This document shows positions 54,537 to 64,000 of a stretch of DNA of 64,000 nucleotides, piece by piece. Both the position numbers and the translations under genes were made by a program. The notes under the pieces are model-generated. The model made no database searches and was not told where the DNA came from. It was given only the letters and a program-made list of their open reading frames with translations. Each line of letters starts with the position of its first letter. Position 1 is the first letter of the stretch. The DNA comes from Setomelanomma holmii (taxonomy: Eukaryota; Ascomycota; Dothideomycetes; Pleosporales; Phaeosphaeriaceae): positions 1-64,000 of the forward strand of contig ML978178.1 in NCBI GenBank assembly GCA_010015745.1, read 5' to 3'.

Positions 54537-56095
54537 ATGTCGCTGAACCCCGAGCCTGCTGCGCCCGAGGTGCGCGCTGAGCTCGACCTGCCACCCAAGT
54601 CGTCCGCCGACGCCGCCGAAGAAGCGCTTCAGCCAGAATCACGTGTCAACGGCACCGTCGGCACTGTCGAAGAAACAAAAAAGAAGCTGAGGAGCAAGGT
54701 CGATGAAGTCAAGGCCAATGGCATCAAAGTGCCCTCGGCCAGCGACACACAGAGCCTCGAAGGTGTTGGACAGGATGCATCGCCCAAGAGCCCGACTGCC
54801 AAGGGCCATCGTCGGAAGGGGTCGCGCAGCTCCATGGGCTCTGTTGGCCGCAAGCATGGCGAGCAGATTGAGACGGAACTCCTTGAGAAGCACTCGAATG
54901 GCCACGGCGACGCATTGATCAGCGTCAAGCCGCCACAGGAGCTCGAGAAGGACCGCCGCATCGACTTCAAGCGCAGGAACTCGGAGCTCAAGTCGGGGCG
55001 ACAGGCTGGTGCGGGGTGGGCGAAGAGCAAGTCTGTGACGCAATGGTCCCGAATATCCAAGTGTATGCTGACCATGCCAGAATCCGCTTTGCGCCTATGA
55101 ACATTCCTCTCCAACGCCGTCTCCAGACCCTCGCCGTCCTCATGCACACACTCAGCATCGTTGGCAGCCTCGCCATCTTCTTCTTCCTGTGCAGCATACC
55201 ACTGCTATGGCCTATGCTTCTTCCCTACACCGTATACGTCCTCTTCTCCAATGCCGGCACATCCGGCGAGCTCTCCTTCCGCAGCGAACGCTTGCGACGA
55301 CTGCCCGTCTGGTCGCTGTTTGCGTCATACTTCCCCGCGCGCCTGCACAGATCGCAGGAGCTGGAGCCCACTAGGAAGTACATCTTTGGCTACCACCCGC
55401 ACGGCATCATCTCGCATGGCGCCTTTGCTGCCTTTGCGACCGAGGCGCTGGGCTTCTCGCAGCTCTTCCCAGGCATCACGAATGCCCTCCTTACCCTCGA
55501 CTCCAACTTCCGCTACCCCATCTATCGCGAGTATGCCCTCCGATTGGGCATGGCTTCGGTGTCGCGCGAGTCGTGCGAGAGCATACTATCCAAGGGCGGA
55601 CCCAACGGCGAAGGCATGGGCCGCGCCATCACCATTGTTGTTGGTGGCGCTCGCGAATCGCTAGATGCACGGCCTGGCGTCATCCGCCTTGTCCTCCGCC
55701 GTCGCAAGGGCTTTGTGAAGATGGCTATCCGCACAGGCGCAGATCTTGTGCCCGTCCTAGCGTTCGGCGAAAACGACATCTACGAGCAGGTTGACGGTCA
55801 GTCGCATCCTCTCCTCCACAAGCTTCAGATGCTTGTCAAAAAGGTCATGGGCTTTACGGTGCCTATTTTCCATGCCCGAGGCATCTTCAACTACGATGTT
55901 GGTATGATGCCTTACCGGAGACCAATCAACATTGTCGTTGGACGACCAATTCGAGTGGTGCAGGACAAGCACCCTGACAATGAACATATCAACCAAGTGC
56001 ACGAAAAGTACATCAACGAGCTACTCAGACTGTGGGAGGAGCACAAGGATACCTTTGCGAAGCACCGGCAGGGTGAGCTGGAGATTGTGGAGTAA
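54537..56095 (+). CDS. Diacylglycerol O-acyltransferase type 2 (Dga1-like)
   Basis: Exons 54537-55030 and 55081-56095 (50-bp intron GTCTGT...CAG; the splice restores KSKIRFAPMNIPLQRRLQ) give 502 aa. Residues 1-160 are a charged, disordered extension (Ala/Glu/Lys-rich). A hydrophobic hairpin at about 185-220 anchors the protein in the ER or lipid-droplet membrane. Catalytic landmarks are YFP (ASYFPARL), HPHG in FGYHPHGIISHGAF, and GGARESLDARPG with RKGFVKMAIRTGADLVPV. The enzyme makes triacylglycerol from diacylglycerol and acyl-CoA. The long N-terminal tail is typical of filamentous-fungal Dga1. An alternative downstream start in exon 2 would lose the tail. Confidence 0.93.
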
Positions 56096-56447
56096 TCGAA
56101 CTGGGTTCGTGTGTGTATACTGCCTTCTTCCCTGTTTGCATACATCTTGCCAATTACAAGTGGCCGGAACAAGTTCCTCTAATGCACTCAATATCACGGC
56201 CGATTTAAGTTACCTCATCTCCTTTGCAACCACGAGTGTGTGTACGCTGAGCTAGTGTCGAGCACGTAATGCGATCCTCGTCTTCGGCTATCCCAAGGCT
56301 TCTCCATGTGGCAAATAGCTCTAATGTGGAAGCTCGCGTCAACTGCTACCCCACCGACGTCTGACCCCACCTGAGTAGTACTTGGGGCAATTCAGCGAGC
56401 ACCATTGTTTCCGTTGTCTTGGACATCACCAGCACCCACGAAGCAAA
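56096..56447. other. Intergenic
   Basis: A 352-bp gap between co-directional genes. It holds the DGAT2 3' region and the promoter of the dioxygenase; no gene is seen. Confidence 0.5.
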
Positions 56448-57769
56448 ATGGCCATTTCCGACCTTGCTTCACGTGCCCCAGATATCAACTATAAGCCCGA
56501 TTATGAAAAATACCAAGCACGCGTCGAACGACGCCTCGCATCTGAACAACTGAATTCAACACTTCCAATTGGGTTTCCACAGAAGCTCGAATCTGATCTC
56601 GTCTGGGATAGTACCGACATAGGTGCACGTTATGATTGGACATATCCACTCACCACCACCGACCTCGAAGAAATCGAGTCCGCATTGCAGCATTTCAAAT
56701 CCCTAGGCAAACCACCAGGATACGTCAACCAAGAAACCTTTCCGCTGCCACTATTACATGCAAAGCTGCGAGAGATATCAAATGAAATACACAACGGCTT
56801 TGGCTTCAAAGTCGTACGCGGTCTGCCCGTCCACAAGCACACGCGTGAGGACATACTCATCATCTACGCCGGTCTCGCCTCGCACATTGCACCCGTGCGC
56901 GGACGCCAGGACAACAAATATGACGGGAAGCTAGCCGATGTTGTGCTGAACCACATCAAGGATTTGACTGCTACACACAACGCGAGTAAGATTGGTGCAC
57001 CAGCGTATACGGCGGACAAACAAGTCTTCCACACAGACTCGGGCGACATCATCGCTTTGCTGTGTCTAGAGGAGGCTGCGCAAGGAGGTCAGAGTAAAGT
57101 CAGCAGCAGCTGGAGAGTGTACAATGAACTAGCGGAGACGAGACCGGATCTCATACGTACGCTTGCTGAGCCGTGGCCTACGGAGATGTACGTCTCACTT
57201 CCCTTCATCCTCCATAAAGGCCGAGAACAATGCGCTGACAATCAGAATTTAGCTTCGGCGACCCAAATCACAAATTCGTAGACCGTGCCTTGCTGCACTA
57301 CACCCCTTCCACCCCATCTTCCCCAGAACGCATAATCATCCAATACGCCCGCCGCACCTTCACCGGCTTCCTCGGCCTCCCGCGCGATCCCTCCATCCCA
57401 GCACTGTCCGAAGCCCAAGCCGAAGCTCTCGATGCGCTGCACTTCATTGCCGAAAAGCACGGCCTCGGTCTAGATTTCAAGAAGGGTGATGTGCAATTCG
57501 TCAACAACCTGTCTATTTTTCATGCGAGAGATGGGTTTGCGAATAGCCCCGAGAAGCAGCGGCATTTGGTGAGGTTGTGGTTGAGGGATCCGGAGCTGGC
57601 GTGGAGGATTCCTGAAACGCTGAGGGGTAGGTGGGATAAGGTGTACGAGGGGATGGGGGAGGGGAGGGCGGAAAGTCAGGTTTGGCCCTTGGATGCATAT
57701 ATTAGGAGTGCGAGTTTGGGGGCGGAGAAGGAGAAGAAGGGGGGTGGGAAGGGTTGTGTTATACAGTGA
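56448..57769 (+). CDS. TauD/TfdA-family Fe(II)/2-oxoglutarate dioxygenase with C-terminal CaaX-like end
   Basis: Exons 56448-57187 and 57253-57769 (65-bp intron, GTACGT...TAG) give 418 aa. The iron site is His195-x-Asp197 in QVFHTDSGD and a distal His351 in KQRHLVRLWLRD, whose Arg residues can bind 2-oxoglutarate. Family members hydroxylate taurine, sulfonates, gamma-butyrobetaine-like or other small acids; many fungal paralogues are uncharacterised. There is no signal peptide. The C-terminus is unusual: after a Lys/Gly-rich linker (GAEKEKKGGGKG) the protein ends C-V-I-Q, which fits a CaaX prenylation box (X = Gln, farnesyl-type). Membrane tethering would be atypical for this family. Confidence 0.88.
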
Positions 57770-57872
57770 TGATTCTATGCTCAGAGAAATACATGTACTG
57801 ATCAACTGCTCTTATGCAGATGTTGAGAACAAATATGTAGAGAAGTGAACATGATCCATATCGCACGGCACC

Positions 57873-60800
57873 TTACGCGTCTTCGAACCGCAGCTCCTTT
57901 ACTCGACTCGTTCCCATCTCCTTCTCATCACTCTTCCCTTTGCCCAAGCTGTCATCACCACTACCCTGCTTGCTTTTTTCATCGGGATAGACCTGCTTCT
58001 GCCCCTTGCCAGCCTCGACATCCACCTCAGCCCCGTCTTTACCTTCCATGTTGACTTCCCTTCCTGTAAACAAATCCTGCGGGAACGGAAACAACGTCCC
58101 TCTCCGCAGCGGACTCTTCTCCCTCGCTGTCATCCACACTAGAGCTGTGATATCCTTACCTAACGCCTCTAGAATCGGCGTCACGATAGGCAGGCACAGT
58201 GCCAGCACTGCATAACTTGTGACGCCTACTACTGCAACCGCAATGTTGTAACTGAAACCGCGGTCGGACAGGAAGACTAGGAGCCAGGATCCCCAGGTCC
58301 AGAACACAAGTCCATGCAACAGGTAGATGGTGAAGATGTGCGGGAAGAGGATGAGCAAGGGTGGCGTGCTGAGAAGCCATTGCACTGCAGCGCTGAGCTC
58401 GACAACGGCTTGCATGCCGCCTGCGAATAACAAGCCATTCAGGCGCGGTGTATAGTACGCTGGATATCCCGCACTGTCGGTATTGAGCATGGGTTCACCA
58501 GTGCTCGGGTCAGAATGGAGGTTGTGTTCGGCAGTCGCAAAGTTGAACGTCGTATCCGTCCAGTTCGGAATAATGTTCACAGCAAAGCCAGCGGCGACGC
58601 AAAGCCAGCAGACCGTGATGACTGGATAGTACGCAAGGGGTCGAGCATCTAGGTACTTTTTGCACGAGAACGTGACGTCGAGATCAGTGAGGAGGAGACC
58701 AAACCAGAGGTATGTACCCCAGGAGTTTGCATACCAGTGATTGATGAGGCAGAAGGTGTAGAAACACATGCGCTTCCATGGTGTCTTGATCTCGCGCACG
58801 ACGATGGCACCGAGAAGGACGAGCCAGCTGCCTTGCAGCTGCACGGCGATGGTCCAGAGCACGCCGGTGCAGTAGTGCAACGTGATTTGTGGCACCGCGT
58901 TCGGGATCAAGAAGACAAGTTCGAGCACCTCGCTGATGTATTGCCCAAAGTTGTTGTACCGCGTGACGTAGGGCCAAGTCGACCATGTGAGAGACGGGAT
59001 GTACTCGAGATACTTTGTCGCACCAATATCGATGAGGAAGTACTCGAGCAGCGCGATGGATGCGACAGGGATCATGAGGCGTGGTGTTCGGCGCACTGCT
59101 GCTTTAGCGATTTCCTCGACGTTGCCCTTGCGTAGAAAAGGTGCGGTCAAGAAGCGCACAGAGGTCGCGAAGAATACGCCGAGCCACATCTGGTTCAAGA
59201 TGAAAGGCGCGATGATTTTTTGCGCCCAATACTCAGATCGCGCGTGTTGCGGTGCGCCGGGAATAACAATCGCGGGTACGAATGTAAGGCCGAAGTGCAT
59301 GATGGTAACGAAGAGAGCGCAAAGAGCTGTGAGCCCTGCGAGATGGTCGATACGTTGGCGTTGTGGCGCAGGCTGCGGACACATGCGTGGTGCTGGGAGT
59401 GCGGACTCAGTAACAGTTTCCATTCGAATCTTGTCTTCCAGGCCAGGGATGTTGGACGCGCCATTGAGTGTGAGCTCGGAAGGGTACCCAGGGACAGTGG
59501 GGAATCTGAAAGTGCTATCTTCCGGCGAGTAGAGCTCCTCTCGGGTGTTGTTAAATCGGGAACCATACAAAGACGGTACACAAGGCGTTGTGGCACCGCT
59601 GGCAAAGCGTACTGAGTTCTGCCGCGACGGACCATATGGCGTGGAGCCTCCCAGCTCGGATGCGCTTGGACTTGGCTCCATCCGCTCAATGGCGAGGTCG
59701 TCGACCGAGTCATACTTAGAGGAGGGCGGTCGGCCTGCGAACGGGTTCTCATTGAGTGAAGTCTTGCTTGAGTCAATCATGTACTCTTTCGACTCGAAGG
59801 GATTCTTCTCCTTGAAAGAGTTGTTGCTTGAATCTATGGCTGTATCATGAACTGCCGGTGTCGATGACGACACCGGAGCTCTGTGACCTGGGGACTTTGG
59901 CTGTCTCAGGCGGCGAATGAGCGCATGTACGACCAGGAAGGTCGAGAATGCGAGAGAGGCGATCGAAACCCACAACGCTGGCATACGCCTCATCCTCTTG
60001 TGTGTGTTCTGCTTCCACTTCGATGTGGCTTCGTCGGTGTACGGTGTGGAGCCTCTCAGCGTTTCATCGTCCATCGAGCACGCTTCAGTAAGTGGACACC
60101 TCGCGTCGAAATCTTCGCGGCTCTGGGGCGTCATAGATGAGGAGTTGAAGAAAAGCCGCACCCAGCCTACATTGGCATCAGACTCACGTCGCGGTGGACC
60201 ACGCATCGAGTAGCGGTTGCCGGTTGACCAGTGCTTGAGGAGGAAGGCAGAAGGCACGGAAGGCATGCCTTCATTATCTTTGTGCAAGACCTGACGCGTG
60301 AGGTTGCCTCCGATGTAGAAGTTGATTATATCTTTGGTCCAGTCGATGCGATACTCTGTGTAGCTCCAGGGATCTATAGACCCATTGTTCAAGCCACCGC
60401 CCAAGGTCGTGTAGTTGCGGTTCGAAGCTGGCAGTTCGAGGAGCTGTGTATAGTTGATTCCAAGATCATGAGTTGTAAACTCGTCGTTGACGAAAGTGCC
60501 GACCCATCCATCCGAGTGATTGTTCTGGTTCATGACGCTGAGCTCCGTCGTCTCGCTCTCGTTGTATTGTAACATCATGGACATCGCAGAGCCGCTGAAC
60601 GCTTGTGGTGGAGACCTGATAAGTGTTCGGAAGGAGCCATGTTGTATGTCGCGTCTCGTGGTACGAATTCCACCTCCTTGGACGACATGGTCGTCGGTAG
60701 GTGGCTGCACATAGAGCTGAAGCGACCCAGAATCGTTGAATCGCACATTGCCTGGGTCTGCGCCTTGACGGTATATGGCATTCCAGTCTTTCTCGTATGA

Positions 60801-61034
60801 GTGGACGTAGTTCTCGGCGATAAAATCTGTCGGCAGAGATTTCGTCTCATTGAAGTAAACGACAATGGAGTCGGTGAAGAACGTGTTGGTCTGATTGTCG
60901 ACAAAACCACAGGTGCAATTCTTCCGCCCACTGAGTACATCGGCCGAAGCACTGAGAGCGTGCTGAAGAAACAGAAGACTACCGAACAGAAGATTCATCA
61001 TGTTGAACGAAAGACAAGAGTGAAAGAGAGACAA
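57873..61034 (-). CDS. GH16-like lectin/hydrolase domain fused to acyltransferase-3 membrane domain
   Basis: Single exon, 1053 aa. A signal/anchor segment (MMNLLFGSLLFLQHALSASA) is followed by a GH16-type beta-sandwich (about residues 60-320) with many N-glycosylation sequons. Where GH16 enzymes carry E-x-D-x-x-E, this protein reads TELSVMN: the first Glu remains but the Asp and second Glu are gone, so hydrolysis is unlikely and carbohydrate binding more plausible. A transmembrane helix (about 355-375) and a cytosolic Ser-rich linker lead to an acyltransferase-3 domain (about 570-960) with around ten membrane helices, starting QRQRIDHLAGLTALCALFVT. Such domains O-acylate polysaccharides or lipids. 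The tail is charged and cytosolic. It is divergent from the GT2 gene. Confidence 0.85.
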   Translation of the reverse strand: MSLFHSCLSFNMMNLLFGSLLFLQHALSASADVLSGRKNCTCGFVDNQTNTFFTDSIVVYFNETKSLPTDFIAENYVHSYEKDWNAIYRQGADPGNVRFNDSGSLQLYVQPPTDDHVVQGGGIRTTRRDIQHGSFRTLIRSPPQAFSGSAMSMMLQYNESETTELSVMNQNNHSDGWVGTFVNDEFTTHDLGINYTQLLELPASNRNYTTLGGGLNNGSIDPWSYTEYRIDWTKDIINFYIGGNLTRQVLHKDNEGMPSVPSAFLLKHWSTGNRYSMRGPPRRESDANVGWVRLFFNSSSMTPQSREDFDARCPLTEACSMDDETLRGSTPYTDEATSKWKQNTHKRMRRMPALWVSIASLAFSTFLVVHALIRRLRQPKSPGHRAPVSSSTPAVHDTAIDSSNNSFKEKNPFESKEYMIDSSKTSLNENPFAGRPPSSKYDSVDDLAIERMEPSPSASELGGSTPYGPSRQNSVRFASGATTPCVPSLYGSRFNNTREELYSPEDSTFRFPTVPGYPSELTLNGASNIPGLEDKIRMETVTESALPAPRMCPQPAPQRQRIDHLAGLTALCALFVTIMHFGLTFVPAIVIPGAPQHARSEYWAQKIIAPFILNQMWLGVFFATSVRFLTAPFLRKGNVEEIAKAAVRRTPRLMIPVASIALLEYFLIDIGATKYLEYIPSLTWSTWPYVTRYNNFGQYISEVLELVFLIPNAVPQITLHYCTGVLWTIAVQLQGSWLVLLGAIVVREIKTPWKRMCFYTFCLINHWYANSWGTYLWFGLLLTDLDVTFSCKKYLDARPLAYYPVITVCWLCVAAGFAVNIIPNWTDTTFNFATAEHNLHSDPSTGEPMLNTDSAGYPAYYTPRLNGLLFAGGMQAVVELSAAVQWLLSTPPLLILFPHIFTIYLLHGLVFWTWGSWLLVFLSDRGFSYNIAVAVVGVTSYAVLALCLPIVTPILEALGKDITALVWMTAREKSPLRRGTLFPFPQDLFTGREVNMEGKDGAEVDVEAGKGQKQVYPDEKSKQGSGDDSLGKGKSDEKEMGTSRVKELRFEDA

Positions 61035-62345
61035 TCCGAGAAGCAGGCACTTCGCCGGACACCATCAATGAATGAGGAAGGAGTCGATGCGTGTGGTTGA
61101 GCCAGCCAATGCACGAACAAAAATATGCCCAAAAGCCAATTGACCGGATCGAGAGGAGCCGCATTTCTACCCTTGAGAGAATGTTACCCTGTCGCGGGAG
61201 CATATCTAGCTGCTTCTTGAGGTCATGATCGGAGCACTCCCTTGACAGCAGCTTTTCAGCCCCTGTAGGATGCTCCGAAGCTTTCTTGGCATGTCATGCT
61301 CGTCCCTGTTGGTGAAGATGCGCGCGTGGGTGGCGGGTAAGGGTACCATCGTATGACGGAGAAGGAAGGAGAGTGGGTGAAGTGTTCGCGTGGTAGGTGG
61401 ATCACAGTCGCCGCTAAATTAGCGAATAACGCCATGCCCAAAGCGCGCTTCCATGCACGAACCCACTCTTCATCTCAACTCCTGCGACTGAACTTTCCGT
61501 TGAGGCTCTCCACCACCACAACCCTAATTGCGGCCAAATATGACGCGCAGATCTCGGCCGTACCTTACTTCCCAGTACCTCACATGTTCGCAGGCACAAT
61601 GGACATTGCCACGTGTTGTGTCGCTACGTTGAGTGGGGCCCACGAGGCTCAATCAAGTCTCGCCTGTCCTTCAATAATGCTGCACAACGCAACGGAAATC
61701 TGAAGGAAGACTGCATTTCAGCTTCTGCTGCAGCGTCCCTTCTGAAACTCAACTAGGCGTCGGCGAGATGCAGTGAAAGGCTATTTTAGCGTTCCCTTAC
61801 TGATTCGCTGCAGCGAGTACAAGGATCCCCTATTGCCAAGGTACTTTACTGGTGACGATCGAATGCGACCGAGCATCTTTCGTCCGCACAGACATCAACA
61901 TTATCTCGGAGTCTGTCTTTAGCGCACTCTGTTTGTCCTCGAGGCGACGAATGCAAGGATGGCATGCACCTGGCGGGGCTCATAGTAAGATCCACTTTGT
62001 TACGACCTCCCGGAAGGCGTCGATAACACTGTTGATCTCGAGCTCTACAACCATGGCTCGGTGACTGATCCAGTCGCATCCCTAGACACGGGCGCATTAG
62101 ATTATTGGGTTTTGCTCTCTTCATGACGCTTACTGTTTCTTCTCTCCTTCCTTACTACAGTTAGTGCTGAAGATACTCGGGCTATTGTGCCAGCACCACT
62201 CTTTGGACTTGTTTGCGCTCCAAGATACCCTCACTTATTTCGACTCTTCAGTCATACACCGCTCGTTCTGGCTCGTCCGTCCTCTCGTTGCATTGTCATT
62301 TTCTCCAAAGCGTCGACCTAGGTTCGACACTTCATTTGTTTCATC
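61035..62345. promoter_or_regulatory. Divergent promoter region GH16-acyltransferase / GT2
   Basis: 1.3 kb between divergent starts. Small frames (61353-61703, 61846-62124) have no recognisable domain. The region probably carries both promoters and 5' UTRs; the sequence immediately before the GT2 ATG is pyrimidine-rich, as in many fungal promoters. Confidence 0.45.
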
Positions 62346-63980
62346 ATGTCAGACACCAAGGACTTTATCATCGATCTCGGTGAGCTATCTCCCGTTTCTC
62401 CGGGAGAGAAGCAGACACCTAGAGAGAATTGGGCAAGCGATGTCTTCCAACAGTTGTCTTCGTTCATCACAGACTGGACTCCATTCGGTCTGGTGGCATC
62501 CTACTACGTTTTCAGCATTGCGTTGTATTGCTACTCAGATGAACAGCTGATAGCAGTCTTCTGGTTCATCTATATGTGCACAAACTTCTACATCGCTGGT
62601 ACGACCGTACTGGAGGCCTTCTTCAGCATCACACCATGTCGCGAGGCAAGGAAGATCGTCACACAGGCCGAAGAGAAAGGGTGGCTATTCCCAACACCAC
62701 ACGACAAGCTGCCAATCCTAGACATTCTTATCGTCGCGTATCTACCGAACGAGAAAGATATTATCATGGACCGTGCTATATACGCTCTGGAGCAGATCGA
62801 CTACCCGTCCGATAAAATCCGGATCAATATTGTATACAACACTCCTAAATCCATCGAACCTTTAGAGACAAAACTACACCAGTTGCCTCTCAAGTACTCG
62901 CATGCCAGGATTATCAAGGTTCCTAATTCAACGTCCAAAGCAGACAACCTCAATTACTTCTTGACTCGGGACACTGGATCCGATGTCATTGCTATCTACG
63001 ACTGCGACCGTATGTACCCTCTTGTTGCACTTCAATGCGACACGATGCTAATCTCACACCTAAAAAAATAGACTACCCTCACCCCAACGCTCCTCGTTGG
63101 GCCGCCGAACGCTTCATGGCCGAGCCTGGAGTCGACATCGTGCAAGGCAGATGCATCGTTTTCAACTCCGCGGACACGTATCTGACCAGCATGATTGCAG
63201 TTGAATTCGACAAGATCTACGCCGTCTCTCATCCAGGCAGGTCCACCATGTGGGGTTTCGGCCTCTTCTGCGGCTCCAACGGATACTGGAGGACTTCTCT
63301 TTTACGCGAAATGAAGATGGATGGCGATATGTTGACCGAAGATATTGACTCAGCGCTGCGCGCATTCTCGCGTGGCTGCAAGACTGTGCACGACCTCAAC
63401 GTAACTTCTTATGAGTTGGCTCCTACAACTTTCGGAGCGTTCTGGAAGCAGCGCCTCCGATGGGCGCAAGGTTGGGCGCAAGCCAGCTTGAAGCATGTCA
63501 AGATGGTTTACAGCCGTGTGAATGACCCTCTCAGAGAAGAGCACGCCAAGCGTGACTTTACAGCGCGTTTCGGAGTGCTCTCGCTACTCATGATTCGCGA
63601 GTGGTCATACTACCTTGTCACGCAGTACACGTGTCTCGTCTTCTCTTTCGTTCTCGTCAAATTTCCAAGATCTAGCGCGGAGCTCTGGAAGTTTGTCTAT
63701 TTCCAATACCCTGTATCACAGTGGCTTTTCGTCATCAGGTGAGTACCACCTCGCCACGTTTCAGACGTGCATGGCTAACGGTCACTACAGTATTGTTTGC
63801 CTCATTGCCACGCTCTGGATCACTAACCAGGTCAAATCCGAGTTTGTGTCGCGGCGGATGATAATCATGTTTTCGATTCTATACCCCTTTTACCTTGTGC
63901 TCAACGCGACAATCGGCCTTTATGGTCACGCTAGACAGCTGGTCAAGTACAGTTCATGGAATCCAACACAGAGGAAATAG
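62346..63980 (+). CDS. Family-2 processive-type glycosyltransferase, membrane bound
   Basis: Exons 62346-63009, 63072-63738 and 63791-63980 (introns 62 and 52 bp) give 506 aa. Two N-terminal membrane helices (about 40-90) precede a cytosolic GT-A domain with LDILIVAYLPNEKDI, the DCD metal motif (IYDCDHYPHPNAPRWAAERF across the first intron), GSNGYWR, TEDID and the Q-x-x-R-W motif in KQRLRWAQGW. Three to four C-terminal helices follow. The D, DxD, ED, QxxRW set is that of cellulose/hyaluronan-synthase-like enzymes that polymerise a beta-glycan and export it. It is reminiscent of the fungal type-2 glycosyltransferase (ZtGT2-like) needed for surface growth in Zymoseptoria; orthology is untested. 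It is divergent from the GH16-acyltransferase. Confidence 0.9.
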
Positions 63981-64000
63981 ATTCCTCGCAGACCCAAGTC

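Overview
The window looks like nuclear DNA of a filamentous ascomycete (Pezizomycotina, most likely a dothideomycete). Monocistronic genes sit on both strands. Most introns are 46-65 bp with GT...AG ends and CTAAC/CTGAC-type branch sites. Families typical of such fungi are present: an NCS1 permease, a GMC oxidoreductase, a Zn2Cys6 regulator, GPI-anchored Ser-rich proteins and DGAT2. A dead LINE carries CpA-to-TpA-type damage suggestive of RIP. I recognised no tRNA, rRNA or CRISPR array.

Layout. 1-2.5 kb: a short tandem repeat, then a 5'-truncated, heavily mutated non-LTR retrotransposon ending in a TACA-repeat tail. 3.7-4.6 kb: a RING-like protein. 5.4-23.2 kb: a dense block that reads as a catabolic cluster. 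In order it holds an NCS1 permease (-), GMC oxidoreductase (+), secreted amidase (+), aldehyde dehydrogenase (+), salicylate-hydroxylase-type FAD monooxygenase (-), ACMSD-type metal-dependent decarboxylase/hydrolase (-), an AMDase/maleate-isomerase-superfamily enzyme (+) and a Zn2Cys6 activator (+). Together these could import, oxidise, decarboxylate and deamidate a small, probably nitrogen-bearing ring compound. The substrate is not determined.

24.4-52.2 kb: a gene-poor stretch of mostly lineage-specific proteins. It contains a GPI-anchored Ser-rich protein, coiled-coil proteins, a small protein ending in a CaaX box, Cys-rich mini proteins and a disordered nuclear-type protein. It also holds a vanadium-haloperoxidase-like gene with two in-frame stops. 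Two neighbouring genes share an apparently undescribed C-x-H-x-F...C-x2-C module, and one of them continues in frame past two Gln-to-stop-type codons. An acidic/His-rich, frame-broken low-complexity locus ends the stretch.

52.6-64 kb: conserved housekeeping and cell-surface genes. These are an STK19 homologue (-) and DGAT2 (+) as a divergent pair, a TauD-type dioxygenase with a C-terminal CaaX-like end, a GH16-like/acyltransferase-3 fusion (-), and divergently from it a family-2 glycosyltransferase (+). The last two may act together on a surface polysaccharide.

Exon coordinates were worked out by hand from splice motifs and reading-frame continuity. Single-base accuracy at splice junctions should be treated as a prediction.
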